From positions 64,797,741-64,861,740 of the forward strand of contig CM062289.1 of the NCBI GenBank assembly GCA_031216915.1: a stretch of DNA of 64,000 nt. Direction: 5' to 3'. A program made the translations under genes and the position numbers. Shown here piece by piece: positions 32,925 to 42,713 of this stretch (within the stretch, counting starts at the first letter, position 1; the number at the start of each line of letters is the position of its first letter). The stretch is from Pictodentalium vernedei. Lineage: Eukaryota > Mollusca > Scaphopoda > Dentaliida > Dentaliidae. Below the pieces are notes generated by a model. It worked only from the letters and a program-made list of their open reading frames with translations. It made no database searches and was not told where the DNA came from.

Positions 32925-33711
32925 CAGTGGCGTAGGGGATGGGCCCGCAGGGCCCGCATTGGGGGAGGGGGGGGGGCTAGAAGGGGGGCCCGTCTTGAAG
33001 AACGTTCCAACGCTGGAAGCAAGAGGGAAAGAGAGAGAGAAAGAGAGAGAGAGCGAGACTGTGTACCAAATACACATAATTTCAAACTCTCACTTCCACA
33101 CGACGTACTCTTTGTAGTCTATGTATTAATCTTTTAACCCTTTACCTAACGTAACGCCAAAACCGACCAGCGCTATTCTCAAAAATCGCCAATTAATTTT
33201 CATTATTTTTTTCATTTTTTGTTTCAAAAACGTAGGTTATGACCCCTCGTTGGAACGAGCTCCAATGAGGGGTCATAACCTATGTTTTTGAGACAAAAAA
33301 TGAAAAAAAATTAGTTATTCAAGAATTATTTTTGCAAGTGTCGTCTGCTTTTCAGGTTAGGTAAAGGGTTAAGTGAACGCTACATCATTGTAACTGATAT
33401 GGGTGAGAAATTAACGATATACATACATGGTGCCTCTCAAGTCACACATGTTTGGCGTGCATGTGTGTATCGTTGGATGGTGGGGGTGAAACTTAAAACA
33501 TGTAATGAAAAAATCTACAGAGTCGTACTTTAAGAATCGATCCTTTAGGCTATACCTTCATTTAATTTATGGCGTATGTACTACGTGAAATCCTGTATGC
33601 TGTGCATGGTAACAACACTAAATCTGCTCCCGTTTTAAAGGCAACCACCATTATGAAAGGGCCCCCTTCTCTATCTCGCGGGGGGCCACAAGATTTTCCG
33701 CTACGCCACTG
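32925..33711 (+). mobile_element. hAT-type composite element, copy 1
   Basis: It starts CAGTGGCGTAGGGGATGGGC and ends TTTTCCGCTACGCCACTG. The 8 bp GTGCTCCA flank it at 32917-32924 and 33712-33719, a clear hAT target duplication. Inside is a full family A TTAA MITE (33134-33372). A second, inverted copy with the same internal MITE lies at 36303-37392. There is no transposase. Confidence 0.9.
33134..33372. mobile_element. TTAA MITE, family A, inside hAT copy 1
   Basis: TTAACCCTTTACCTAACGTA to GTTAGGTAAAGGGTTAA. The central hairpin has lost its loop (GGAACGAGCTCCAATGAGG). Its position in the host element is the same as in hAT copy 2. Confidence 0.88.
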
Positions 33712-33855
33712 GTGCTCCAGCTTAAAGGCATCATATTCTGTGGATGTGTTATATTTCCTTTGAAGTGATTTTTTTCTTCTTATGGATTTCCCTTGTTATA
33801 ATTTAAGGGAGCGTGCCTTTAGGCACTCTCTCATAAATTGTAACAAGGCAAAGAA

Positions 33856-34356
33856 CACTGCAAAAAATATAGGTTCTCTTTAGAACCAAAACAGGTTCTA
33901 ATCTTGTCCCTGGGATGGAACCAGTTCTGTTTAAACAGTATTTATTTCAAATGAAATAAATGTACAAAGATTAACATTAAATATTAACAGATTTAAACAT
34001 AAATTGAGGGGGTTTCAGCCGTAAGTTTAGAGCTTATACGAGGTTGTCTCAAATCATTATTAAGCAAAGGAGATATGAACAGTTGGCATATCGAACCAGT
34101 TTTGGTTCTGTATAGAACCAATATACAAGGTATTTATATTCGCTTTGTTTCAAAATGTTTGGCGACTGCGTTGAATAAGTTCCAAGTTTACTGCTGAATC
34201 TGCTTCAGATCATGTATTATTCTGTTAAAATTGAATGCTTATCATGGTAAATTTATGTGATTTGAAATAAATACTGTTTAAACTAAACTGGTTCCATCTC
34301 AGGGACAAGATCAGAACCAGTTTTGGTTCTAAAGAGAACCTATATTTTTTGCAGTG
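33856..34356. mobile_element. MITE with CACTGCAAAAAATATAGG ends
   Basis: The outer 70-80 bp are inverted (CACTGCAAAAAATATAGG, GTTCTCTTTAGAACCAAAAC, GTCCCTGGGATGGAACCAG on the left). The middle is AT-rich, with ATTATTAAGCAAAGGAGA. No target duplication is obvious. Just upstream (33806-33842) is a GGGAGCGTGCCTTTAGGCAC hairpin like that of family G. Confidence 0.75.
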
Positions 34357-34429
34357 AAACGTGAACTAATTCTGATGACCAAAAATAATTTCGCACTCTA
34401 CCAGATAAGGAATACTTTTTCGGATCAGT

Positions 34430-34599
34430 TTAACCCTTTACCTAACCTGAAAAGCAGACGACACTTGCAAAAATAATTCTTGAATAACTAATTTTTTTCA
34501 TTTTTTGTCTCAAAAAATGAAAAAAATAATGAAAATTAATTGGCGATTTTTGAGAATAGCGCTGGCCGGTTTTGGCCGTTACGTTAGGTAAAGGATTAA
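34430..34599. mobile_element. TTAA MITE, family A, lacking its central hairpin
   Basis: TTAACCCTTTACCTAACCTG to CGTTAGGTAAAGGATTAA. The sequence jumps from TTTTTTGTCTCAAAAAATGA straight across the centre, so the palindrome has been removed neatly. Confidence 0.85.
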
Positions 34600-34770
34600 C
34601 TCAATGCCTGTAATGGCTGCGAAAAAAGAGAGAGTGCAGAGACAAAAAGGTAAGTTTTCAAAGAACTTGTAACTCTAATTATTTGAATGTCCTTTCCCTT
34701 GAAAGAAAGCAAATAACAAGCAAAGCTTTGCACTGCTCAGGAAGTAACAAAGATGTCCGTTGTATTATTA

Positions 34771-34872
34771 GTTACCCCGTGTCTGATCACGTGGTACGGG
34801 TTTTTACCTACCCGAAACCGGCTGGTTTCGGGTAGGTAAAAACCCGTACCATGTGATCAGACATGGGGTAAC
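34771..34872. repeat. About 100-bp palindrome
   Basis: GTTACCCCGTGTCTGATCAC opens the left arm and its inverse closes at 34872. Arms of about 49 bp have two or three mismatches around a four-base centre between CGAAACC and GGTTTCG. No flanking element is recognised. Confidence 0.85.
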
Positions 34873-35039
34873 GAATTTATCTATTGACTTTCCGTTTTAG
34901 AAGTACAATCTATTTCATGTGTGAACACACACAGCATGAGATCTTTTATCTTCCATTGTTGAGCCATACAGGTTTCTGTGGAATTTTTGTGCAAAAGAGT
35001 TTTTGTGAAAATATGCCGATATGATTAGTTTAAAAAAAT

Positions 35040-35165
35040 TATTGAATTTCTTTTTTTCTTTTTTGTCTCGAACACATAGCTTATGAACCCCACATTGGAG
35101 GGTACTCGACAAGCTCATTCCAGTAAAGGGTCATGAGCTATATTTTGGGATAAAAAATTAAAATA
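35040..35165. mobile_element. Fragment of family A core
   Basis: TTTTTTGTCTCGAACACATAGC, ATGAACCCCACATTGGAGGG and TCATGAGCTATATTTTGGGA correspond to the family A centre. Ends missing. Confidence 0.5.
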
Positions 35166-35375
35166 TAACACATGTACACTGTAAAAAACTGGAATGACGC
35201 GTCTTCTACGGGGTATGGACAATTTGTAGATTTCGGAACGAGGCTTCCACTGGGTATGGGGAATTTGTCAGTGGCTGGGTGGACGTATCGTGGGTTTCAA
35301 TGAATATGGTCTCATACAACGTATCTATCAACCAATCAAATAAAAAAATTCACTTTAGTCAATAGATAAAATTAT

Positions 35376-35622
35376 TTAACTCTTAGAAGCCGGGGAATCA
35401 GAATGAATTTATTGAACATCAAATACCGCGAAAAACATACAGAAAAGCAGGTGCTTCTAGTCAAGTGTCGTCTGCCTATTCAGGCAGACGACACTTGATT
35501 AGAAGCACCTGCTCAGTGTTTAATTCTCCCCCAGCCCAAAGATAGCCGAACCGTCACAACCAGATTACCTGCCGTATTACATCGCAGGTAAGAAAACTCG
35601 ACTCCCGGTTTCTAAGAGTTAA
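35376..35622. mobile_element. TTAA MITE, family H
   Basis: TTAACTCTTAGAAGCCGGGG at the left, CCCGGTTTCTAAGAGTTAA at the right, TTAA at both edges. Its centre is a palindrome: GTGTCGTCTGCCTATTCAGG, then CAGACGACAC. The CAAGTGTCGTCTGC word also occurs near the right end of family A. Confidence 0.8.
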
Positions 35623-36302
35623 TTGAAAAACTGGCCTATGCCTATTCGGCTGCTCAGAAAGTAACACCAGAAAGATGACTATTTCAAGAGAATTCTGCAC
35701 TTTTGAGCTTTGCAAGAAATGTTGTTTTTTTGTTTTGCAGCTGCGTTCACTGATCATTAGAGAGCGTTGTCAATTTTAACCCCTTACCCATCTTGAAGTT
35801 CAGTGAAGAATGTGGTCTGGAAAAAAGCTTCAATTTTCATTAATAATTTAATTTCGGCTACAGTCTTGTGGCAGAAATTCGCCAGTTCCTATTAATCTTA
35901 ATGCAAAAACGTTATTTTTGACGTCATCTTTTATTCGTGCTGGATAAGGAGGAACTAAAATTGGAGTTGATAACATAAATGTTCCTACAGAAGTTAACGA
36001 CGCAAAGCATCGTACCTTCAGTTTGTGGCACAAGACGGTGCCTTACATCGCTCGTTTGCGACCTAATGGCATGACTCTTCACCCTCGCTTCTCAACAAAA
36101 ACAAAACTATTCAGATTACCAGATATAACTCGTGACACTTTTGTCATATCATTCAGGATTATTTTGCGAGACGGTCAACTGTTTCGGCACTTGATAAAAT
36201 ATAAATCTTTGACGTTAGCAATCGGAAGCATACGCCCGTGTAATTTTCAAACAGCACAGCGCAGTTAAGAAAAATCAACAAAAGCACATACCATGTAATC
36301 AC
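35623..36302. other. No gene seen; possible old TTAA element left part
   Basis: TTTTAACCCCTTACCCATCT at 35777 resembles a family A-type end. The matching right end may be at 37528 (GTTAGGTTAAGGGTTAA), across the hAT insertion. The sequence between is not clearly family A. Confidence 0.35.
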
Positions 36303-36513
36303 CAGTGGCGTAACGGAAAATCTTGTGCCCCCCCCCCCCCCCCCCCCGCAAGATAGAGACGGGGGCCCTTTCATAATGGTGGTTGCCTTTAAAACGGGAG
36401 CAAATTTAGTGTTGTTACCGTGCACAGCATACAGGATGTCACGTAGTACATACGCCATAAATTAAATGAAGGTATAGCCTATAGGATCGATTCTAAAAGT
36501 ACGACTCTGTAGA

Positions 36514-36828
36514 TTTTAGCTGCGACTAGCAGCTCTATAAGTGGCAATGTCGGTCTGTCGGTCTGTCTGTCGGTCTGTCTGTCGGTCGGTCTGTCTGTGA
36601 CCAACGAGTTTGTCTGTGACCAACGAGTTTCAAAACCCAATAACTTTTGAAATACTTTATGGAATGACTTTATATTTGGCATGTAAGTGTATCTTATTGA
36701 TGTCTAGCCACTGTTCAATGCATGTGTTGTTCCAAATATTTTTCTTGGAGTTATGGCCCTTGATGAACTTAGAATTTTGTGAGATTGCACCACCCGTCGC
36801 AGCTACGTCGTCGATGTCGCGATTTTTT
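36514..36828. repeat. Extra repeat inside hAT copy 2
   Basis: It begins AGCTGCGACTAGCAGCTCTA, contains (GTCTGTCG)n and TTATGGCCCTTGATGAACTT, and ends CGTCGCAGCTACGTCGTCG. Its GTTATGGCCCTTGA word is familiar from mollusc repeats (recalled, not searched). Absent from copy 1, so it arrived later. Confidence 0.6.
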
Positions 36829-36963
36829 CATTACATGTTTTAAGTTTCACCCCCACCATCCAACGATACACACACGCACGCCCAACATGTGTGACTTGAG
36901 AGGCACCATGTATGTTGATAGTTCATTTCTCACCCCTATCAATTACAATGATGTAGCGTTCAC

Positions 36964-37214
36964 TTAACCCTTTACCTAACCTGAAAAGCAGTCGACACTT
37001 GCAAACATAATTCTTGAATAACTAATTTTTTTCATTTTTTGTCTCAAAAACATAGGTTATGACCCCTCGTTGGAACGAGCTCGACGAGTTCGTTCCAACG
37101 AGGGGTCATAACCTATGTTTTTGAGACATAAAATGAAAAAATAATGAAAATTAATTGGCGATTTTTGAGAATCGCGCTGGCCGGTTTTGGACGTTACGTT
37201 AGGTAAAGGGTTAA
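36964..37214. mobile_element. TTAA MITE, family A, inside hAT copy 2
   Basis: TTAACCCTTTACCTAACCTG to GTTAGGTAAAGGGTTAA with the full central hairpin (GGAACGAGCTCGACGAGTTC). Confidence 0.88.
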
Positions 37215-37392
37215 AAGAATAATACATAGACTACAAAGAGTACGTCGTGTCGAAGTGAGAGTTTGAAATTATGTGTATTTGGTACACAGTCTCGCTCTCT
37301 CTCTCCATTTTCCTGTTTCTTCCAGCGTTGGGACGTCCTTCAAGGCCCCCCCCCCCCCCCCCTGCAATGCGGGCCCATCCCCTACGCCACTG

Positions 37393-37529
37393 GTAATCGC
37401 TCATTGGAAGGCGCTCATTGCCCACGTTCCAATGAGGGGTCACATGATATGGTTTTATAGAAATGTTTTGAAAAATCTAAAAAAATCAAAATAACATTTT
37501 TTTATATCGTGTGCGTTAGGTTAAGGGTT
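37393..37529. mobile_element. Right half of a TTAA MITE split by hAT copy 2
   Basis: GCTCATTGGAAGGCGCTCAT and ACGTTCCAATGAGGGGTCAC form a family A-like centre. It ends GTTAGGTTAAGGGTTAA. The hAT element inserted at the edge of this hairpin (CCATGTAATC on its left side can pair with the right arm). Confidence 0.6.
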
Positions 37530-37625
37530 AAATATTCCCAGACTACAGTATCTCTTTTCGAAGCTCATGTTCGGTTGTCCTTCAGACGAGACAACTTCCA
37601 AGTGAAGTTTACAGATAAATTTTGG

Positions 37626-38058
37626 TACAGTGGAGCCCACTTAATTGGATATCTCTTAATTGTATATCCCTATTAATTGAATATAATTTTCAAACACAAA
37701 ACCATTCACCATACCTTCAGTACAAATTTGATCTGTTAATTGCATATGGGTTGTAGAGTAAACTCCTGTTAATTGTAAAAAAAAATTTGTAATATGTCGA
37801 AAAAATTGCTGTGACACGCACCAAATTCCCCTTATTTATCAACCTTTTTGGCCTCATACATCCAATACAGATATTTATTCTATTATATCTTGTTTGACAG
37901 AGCTCTATGAGCTCTGTCAAACAAGATATAATAGAATAAATGCCCAGTTTACCTCCAGAACATAAGAAACTGACCAAATCCCTGTTAATTGTATACTCCT
38001 GTTAATTGAATAATTTTCACTGGCAAAATGGATATTCAATTAAGAGGATTCTACTGTA
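37626..38058 (+). mobile_element. TA-target MITE, family B, copy 6
   Basis: TACAGTGGAGCCCACTTAAT to GAGGATTCTACTGTA, full length, with central hairpin near 37895-37935. Confidence 0.85.
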
Positions 38059-38129
38059 TTTCTCACTTGAAACTCGATATATAATAAAGTCATATTTTGC
38101 CCTCGAAATCTTTTGTTTCGATGCGTATT

Positions 38130-38484
38130 TACAGTACGTGGAGAGTGGATTGTAACTAAATCACCCGCGGAGTGGAGATATCACCCAAGCTATAACTTTC
38201 AATTTTTGTACATATCGACAAAAAACACAAGCATTGTTTCAGCCAATGGACCTCCGTGTTTAAGTGGAGTTATCACCCAAGCTATAACTTTCAAATTTTG
38301 TACATATCGCCAAGAAACACATGCAATGTTTCATCCAATGGACCTCCGGGTTTAACCCGGAGGTCCATTGGATGAAACTTTGGTTGTGCTGGTTATGCTT
38401 TGCAACAAATTTGCAATTATTGCTTGGGTGGAATCTCCACTCTGCAGGTGATTTAGTGATAATACACTCTCCACGTACTGCATA
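38130..38484. mobile_element. TA-target MITE, family D, copy 5, with internal duplication
   Basis: TACAGTACGTGGAGAGTGGA at the left and CTCTCCACGTACTGCA at the right. The segment AGTGGAGWTATCACCCAAGC to CCAATGGACCTCCG is present twice before the central palindrome. Confidence 0.8.
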
Positions 38485-38929
38485 TGCGAATAGAATTTTT
38501 TTTAAAAGTTTGTAACAAATTTTTTTTATAGCTATGGAATTTGCACGTGTTTATTATAACATCAGCTCATGTTTATTATTTCGACAGTGATTGTTATTTC
38601 AATGATGACACACCTGACGCGGAACAGTTGCATAATTATTTCACAGCTAATGTAATAAATGACGAGGCTTAACGAACTTCTCACCTCATTTTATTTATAA
38701 GCTTCATGCATTCTAATTTCTGAGCACCACCGATTATGTAGAAAGTTCGAATTTGCATTGCTAATTTTTTAATGATTATATTTCGAAATCGACCATTAAA
38801 AACGCGCAAAATAAGTTAAAAAAAAAACACTAAAAAGTCAACCCTCTTTTATCATAGAAAGGTGGTTTGACAGCTGATGTAATTAACAGATTTAGTTCAA
38901 AGTATCCGATTCAGGTAGTAAAATTTGAA
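38485..38929. other. Region upstream of the SLC22 exon
   Basis: AT-rich, no repeat family recognised. A CAG at 38913-38915 (TATCCGATTCAG) could be a splice acceptor, in which case the coding exon has a short 5' UTR. No TATA box is convincing. Confidence 0.4.
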
Positions 38930-39211
38930 ATGGCGTTTACTTTTGAAGATATTATTGATGAAGTTGGCGGCATGGGAAGATTCCAGATCATGGTTATTTT
39001 AATTGTTGTTGGATCAAAGTTTGCAGTGGCTTGGGGTATGCTTCTCATGACATTTGGTGGATCGATTCCTGAATGGTGGTGCGTCATAGAGGTGAATGAA
39101 ACCAATCCTCAATTCATCATGGACAATACTTCCTACCAAGTTTGTAGTATAAATGGTACCAGTTGTCCACATATTCAATATGTGAATGATATTGAAACAG
39201 TTATCAAGGAG
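38930..39211 (+). CDS. SLC22-type transporter, first coding exon
   Basis: 94 codons from ATG to a GAG|GTGAGT donor at 39212 (phase 0). The peptide starts MAFTFEDIIDEVGGMGRFQI, the N-terminal signature of SLC22 organic cation/anion/carnitine transporters (major facilitator superfamily). Residues 20-44 form the first membrane helix. It is followed by the start of the large extracellular loop with Cys51, Cys72 and Cys79 and three N-glycosylation sequons (Asn56, Asn66, Asn75), all typical of the family. The protein would act at the plasma membrane. The exact substrate cannot be told from this exon. I see no later exon in the remaining window. The next 5.6 kb is repeat-rich, and the Polinton may lie in this gene's intron or beyond its end. 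Confidence 0.85.
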
Positions 39212-39506
39212 GTGAGTTTAATTTCTGTTTAATGAAAGAATGACCGCTCACATTTCTCACATTTCTTACAGAGTTTTGGAGAAAACTTGTAGTGCAAATG
39301 ATCTAATACATGTATATCACCAGCATGATATACTACGGTGTACTATAGTCTTCTATTACCCTTGCAGTCGTTTACCATTACTACCTCGTACAATTGTTAT
39401 TGATTTGTTGCACTACTATAAGCTTAGTGGCTACCCCCGATTCTGCCTCGACATCTGCCTTTGGCCAAATCTAGGCTCAATAAGATCACTCCATTCATCT
39501 TGTGAT

Positions 39507-40064
39507 TCGCAGCCCCCAGACAGGCAGGCAGGCAGGCAGGCAGAAATTCCCCAAAAGGCCACCAGAGAAATCCATTTGATACTAAATTCAAAAACTGTTT
39601 CTGCCTCCCCCCCCCCCCCCCGGTATGCTGGCCTTCGGCATCTGCCAGGCGTACCCCCAGTGTACCTTTTTATTAAAGTCGAACCACTTTTGAAAATAGC
39701 GACGCCCATGACAGGGAGAGAGATAGAGAGAGAAGGGGGGAGAATGGAGAGAGGGATGGGAAGGGGAGGGGGCACGGACGGACCTGCGGACACAGAAAGA
39801 CAGACAGGCACAGACAGACAGACACAAATAGACAGACCGACATACACAGAGACAGACTGGCAGACACACACACAGAGACACACAGACACAGAGAAAAAGA
39901 CACGGACACAAAGACAGACAACAGACAGACACAGAGTGACAGACAGACAGGTACAGAGGGAGACAGACAGATACAGACAGACAGACGGACGGACGGACTG
40001 GCGGACGGACGGACTGACGGACGGTCAGACAGACAGACAGAGAGAGAGACAGACAGACGGACAC

Positions 40065-40099
<35 letters not shown>

Positions 40100-40152
40100 G
40101 ACAGGATCAGAGAGACAGACATGCACAGGCAAGCAGACAGACAGACACACAA

Positions 40153-40207
<55 letters not shown>

Positions 40208-40212
40208 GATAG
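39507..40212. repeat. Tetranucleotide repeat tract, (GACA)n/(GGCA)n, with purine-rich parts
   Basis: GGCA repeats at 39519-39542, then purine-rich GAGAGAGA and (ACAG/ACAC)n from 39712 to 40212, broken by (CGGA)n. Long open frames on both strands come only from the four-base period. It lies in the SLC22 intron. Confidence 0.9.
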
Positions 40213-40269
40213 GCGTCGCCGAGGGGAGGGGGTGGTGATGCGAACAAACCTCTTTTACTTTTTTTCAAG

Positions 40270-40320
40270 AATGTACTATCCAAATAAATCCCCCAAAGGG
40301 GGAATTTATTTGAATGGGTC
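40270..40320. repeat. Short palindrome
   Basis: CCAAATAAATCCCCC-AAA-GGGGGAATTTATTTG, like the central hairpins of the MITEs. Outer ends not found. Confidence 0.6.
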
Positions 40321-40694
40321 GATATGCAGAGGAGCGAAATTTTGAGACACAAATGCAATATTCTACTTCCCATGCACGTGTTTGAAATTGTAAAAAAAAC
40401 ATTTGCCTTCGTGAAAAACGCACACGCTTCCTGGCGTATTCTTTCAAACGTTTTTGTGGAATTGAAATACATTTTCATTTTTTTCTGTCGTTTGAGTACG
40501 GTCGCCTTAACCATTTCCCAGAGTGAGTTCATCAGAATATCGAATCACCCAAATGACCGCCCTTCTCCGGTGTTGAGCGGATGCACAAACCACAATATTG
40601 CCGTTTGTTTGTTCCAACGATCTATACCCTATTTTGTATGGTCACGTTTAAACAGCAGTACTTCATCACTGGTGGAGAAGTCTCTTTTTTTATA

Positions 40695-41022
40695 TATGTA
40701 CTAGCAGGGTTACCCGGCGTTGCTCGGGCTGAGGAGAGTATTATAACTGTTGGTGCCCCTCTACACCCCACCCCACCCCACCCCACCCCGGCACTTTTTA
40801 AACCTCACCATTAGATTCCTGATAAAAACGTACCCCTAGTAGACCCCTTTGAAGACGTATATCGGTAAAAATAAATTTGGTCATAACTTTTGGTGCCTCC
40901 CTACACCCCATCCCCACCCCACACACTTTTTAAAACCTGACGATGACCTCCGCCATAAAAAAGTACTCCTAGTAGACCCATTTTGGACACTCGGGGTGGC
41001 CTCATATTCATTTCTATAGCGG
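40695..41022. repeat. Dispersed repeat with CCCGGCGTTGCTCGGGC end and internal duplication
   Basis: TACTAGCAGGGTTACCCGGC starts the repeat. Two copies of a block of about 135 bp follow (AACTKTTGGTGCC, CTACACCCCAYCCC, CACTTTTTAAA, CCTAGTAGACCC). It then runs into (GACA)n at 41022. Confidence 0.6.
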
Positions 41023-41057
41023 ACAGACAGACAGACAGACCGACAGACAGACGCACG

Positions 41058-41101
<44 letters not shown>

Positions 41102-41117
41102 TACATACATACATACA

Positions 41118-41148
<31 letters not shown>
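41022..41148. repeat. Compound microsatellite (GACA)n-(CA)n-(CATA)n
   Basis: Three simple repeats in a row. They resemble the tail of the preceding dispersed repeat. Confidence 0.92.
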
Positions 41149-41149
<1 letters not shown>

Positions 41150-41154
41150 GATAT

Positions 41155-42236
41155 ATTTTTTCCATAAATGTCGATTGATTACTTCTCGATCAGTACCAAT
41201 CATTTTTACTTATCACTGACGGAACATTATCGATGGGGGGGGGGGGGGGTCCATCGGATCCTATTCCCCTATACACCCCCCCCCCCCCCACACACACAAA
41301 CTTTGGCAAATGGGTTTTCTTTTAATCAATATTTCATTACCTTAACCCCCACAAACAGTGTAAAACAGCCATCGCCTGTAGATAAATTTCTGCAATGGAG
41401 CCTACGTGCAGGCTTACTGCAAAAAAATCATTTTTGGACACCGAAAACATATAGCTTATGGGCCGTATTTGGAACTGTAGCTTGTACAGTGAGGAATCAC
41501 AGCCGTTATTTCTTTAGAAAAGAAGTGGAAAAATAATTACATTTGACAGACGATGGGGAGGGGGGGGGGGGTGCTGAAGGTGTATCTGTTCACCTTCGGT
41601 TACTTTTGTGGCAGACGTAAGCCAAATAGTATCTTTCTCAAAATCTAGCAAGTTTTCGTGTTTACTTTCAACTGAAACTCCAGCCAAAGCGAACATATTG
41701 AAGTCTGTTGGATTCGGTGGGGTGAGGTGGGCTGTAAATGAAAGAGGATAGATCACGATCGTAGCATTAACTCACGTCGATGATTTAGAACATCAGGACA
41801 AGGTGGGCCTACAAGTCAAACCTCTGCATGTCTGTCGTAGTATTTTTATTTTCGATTTACAGTGAAATTAAAAAATATACGAGAATACTGGCTGAACATT
41901 CTCATCACAAGTTTGAGGTGGAATAATAACGATTTAAAAAGAGTGTTTTAAAAGTCTTAGACCATTTCTATTAAATGTTGATGAGATCTGGAGCGGTAGC
42001 GTGTCGAGACAACGAATCTGTGGTCGAACTTCGAAACTGAATTCCACAAGAAATCGAGTAAGCTTACAAAACAATTAAAAATGAATTTCTCAACGCTTCA
42101 ACATGAAAGTATATAGATATATGAAGGCCTATCGTGTATTTGCGTTTCCCATTCCGTTTACAAACGATCGGTAAACGAGCTTATCTTTTATCGTTTTTAG
42201 TTCGATCCAGAAACATACCTCGCGTTTATTAGGCCT
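41155..42236. other. No gene seen; G and C homopolymer runs
   Basis: G-run at 41236-41249, C-run at 41276-41289, G-run at 41558-41571. No exon is supported. Confidence 0.5.
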
Positions 42237-42497
42237 CACAGTACATGGATAGTGTATTATCACTAAATCACCCGCAGAGTGGAGATTCCTCCCAAGCAAT
42301 AATTGCAAATTTGTTGCAAAGTATAACCAGCACAAGCTAAGTTTCAGCCAATGGACCTCCGGGTTAAACCCGGAGGTCCATTGGCTGAAACATTGCTTGT
42401 GTTTCTTGTCGATATGTACAAAATTTGAAAGTTATAGTTTGGGTGATATCTCTACTCTGCGGGTGATTTAGTTACAATCCACTCTCCATGTACTGTA
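42237..42497. mobile_element. TA-target MITE, family D, copy 6
   Basis: ACAGTACATGGATAGTGTAT to CTCTCCATGTACTGTA. Perfect central CCTCCGGGTTAAACCCGGAGG. Confidence 0.85.
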
Positions 42498-42569
42498 TAT
42501 CATTTATGGCAGCTCATAAAACCGTGAGATTATTAATGCACGTGTATATGAGGAAACTTTTGACATGGT

Positions 42570-42662
42570 AATGTATTGTTTGTGAGGATACCTTTTGAGG
42601 ATACCTTTATATCCATTTGAGGATATCCTTTATAGGATATCTTTTGCAGGATATCTGAGATA
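42570..42662. repeat. Short GAGGATACCTTT / AGGATATC repeats
   Basis: About six imperfect copies of GGATA(C/T)C with variable spacers. Confidence 0.6.
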
Positions 42663-42713
42663 GTTATGACTCCTAGTAGCCGTTTGGCCCAGCCTTCTTA
42701 GCCACCCCAATAC

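Larger units (their letters stand above)
36303..37392 (-). mobile_element. hAT-type composite element, copy 2
   Basis: Inverted relative to copy 1: CAGTGGCGTAACGGAAAATC to CCCATCCCCTACGCCACTG. It is flanked by GTAATCAC (36295-36302) and GTAATCGC (37393-37400), an 8-bp duplication with one change. It carries the same family A MITE (36964-37214) and an extra insertion (about 36514-36828) absent from copy 1. Confidence 0.9.

Noticed and set aside
32704-33117. 137-codon open frame across the hAT end
   Set aside because: It crosses the 8-bp target duplication and G-run of the hAT element, so it is a chance frame.
3990-38000. Recurring 60-67 codon open frames reading MTRTKFPLFINLFG
   Set aside because: They occur in every family B MITE at the same place on either strand. 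They are part of the repeat, not genes.
39240-40238. 332-codon open frame and overlapping long minus-strand frames in the (GACA)n tract
   Set aside because: The frames exist because a four-base repeat without stop codons reads open on both strands. The peptides are SVCLSVCLS- or RQTDRQTD-like low complexity with no start context or splice support.
40700-41022. Helitron end
   Set aside because: CCCGGCGTTGCTCGGGC looks like a short hairpin, but no TC start, CTRR end or Rep/helicase sequence is visible.
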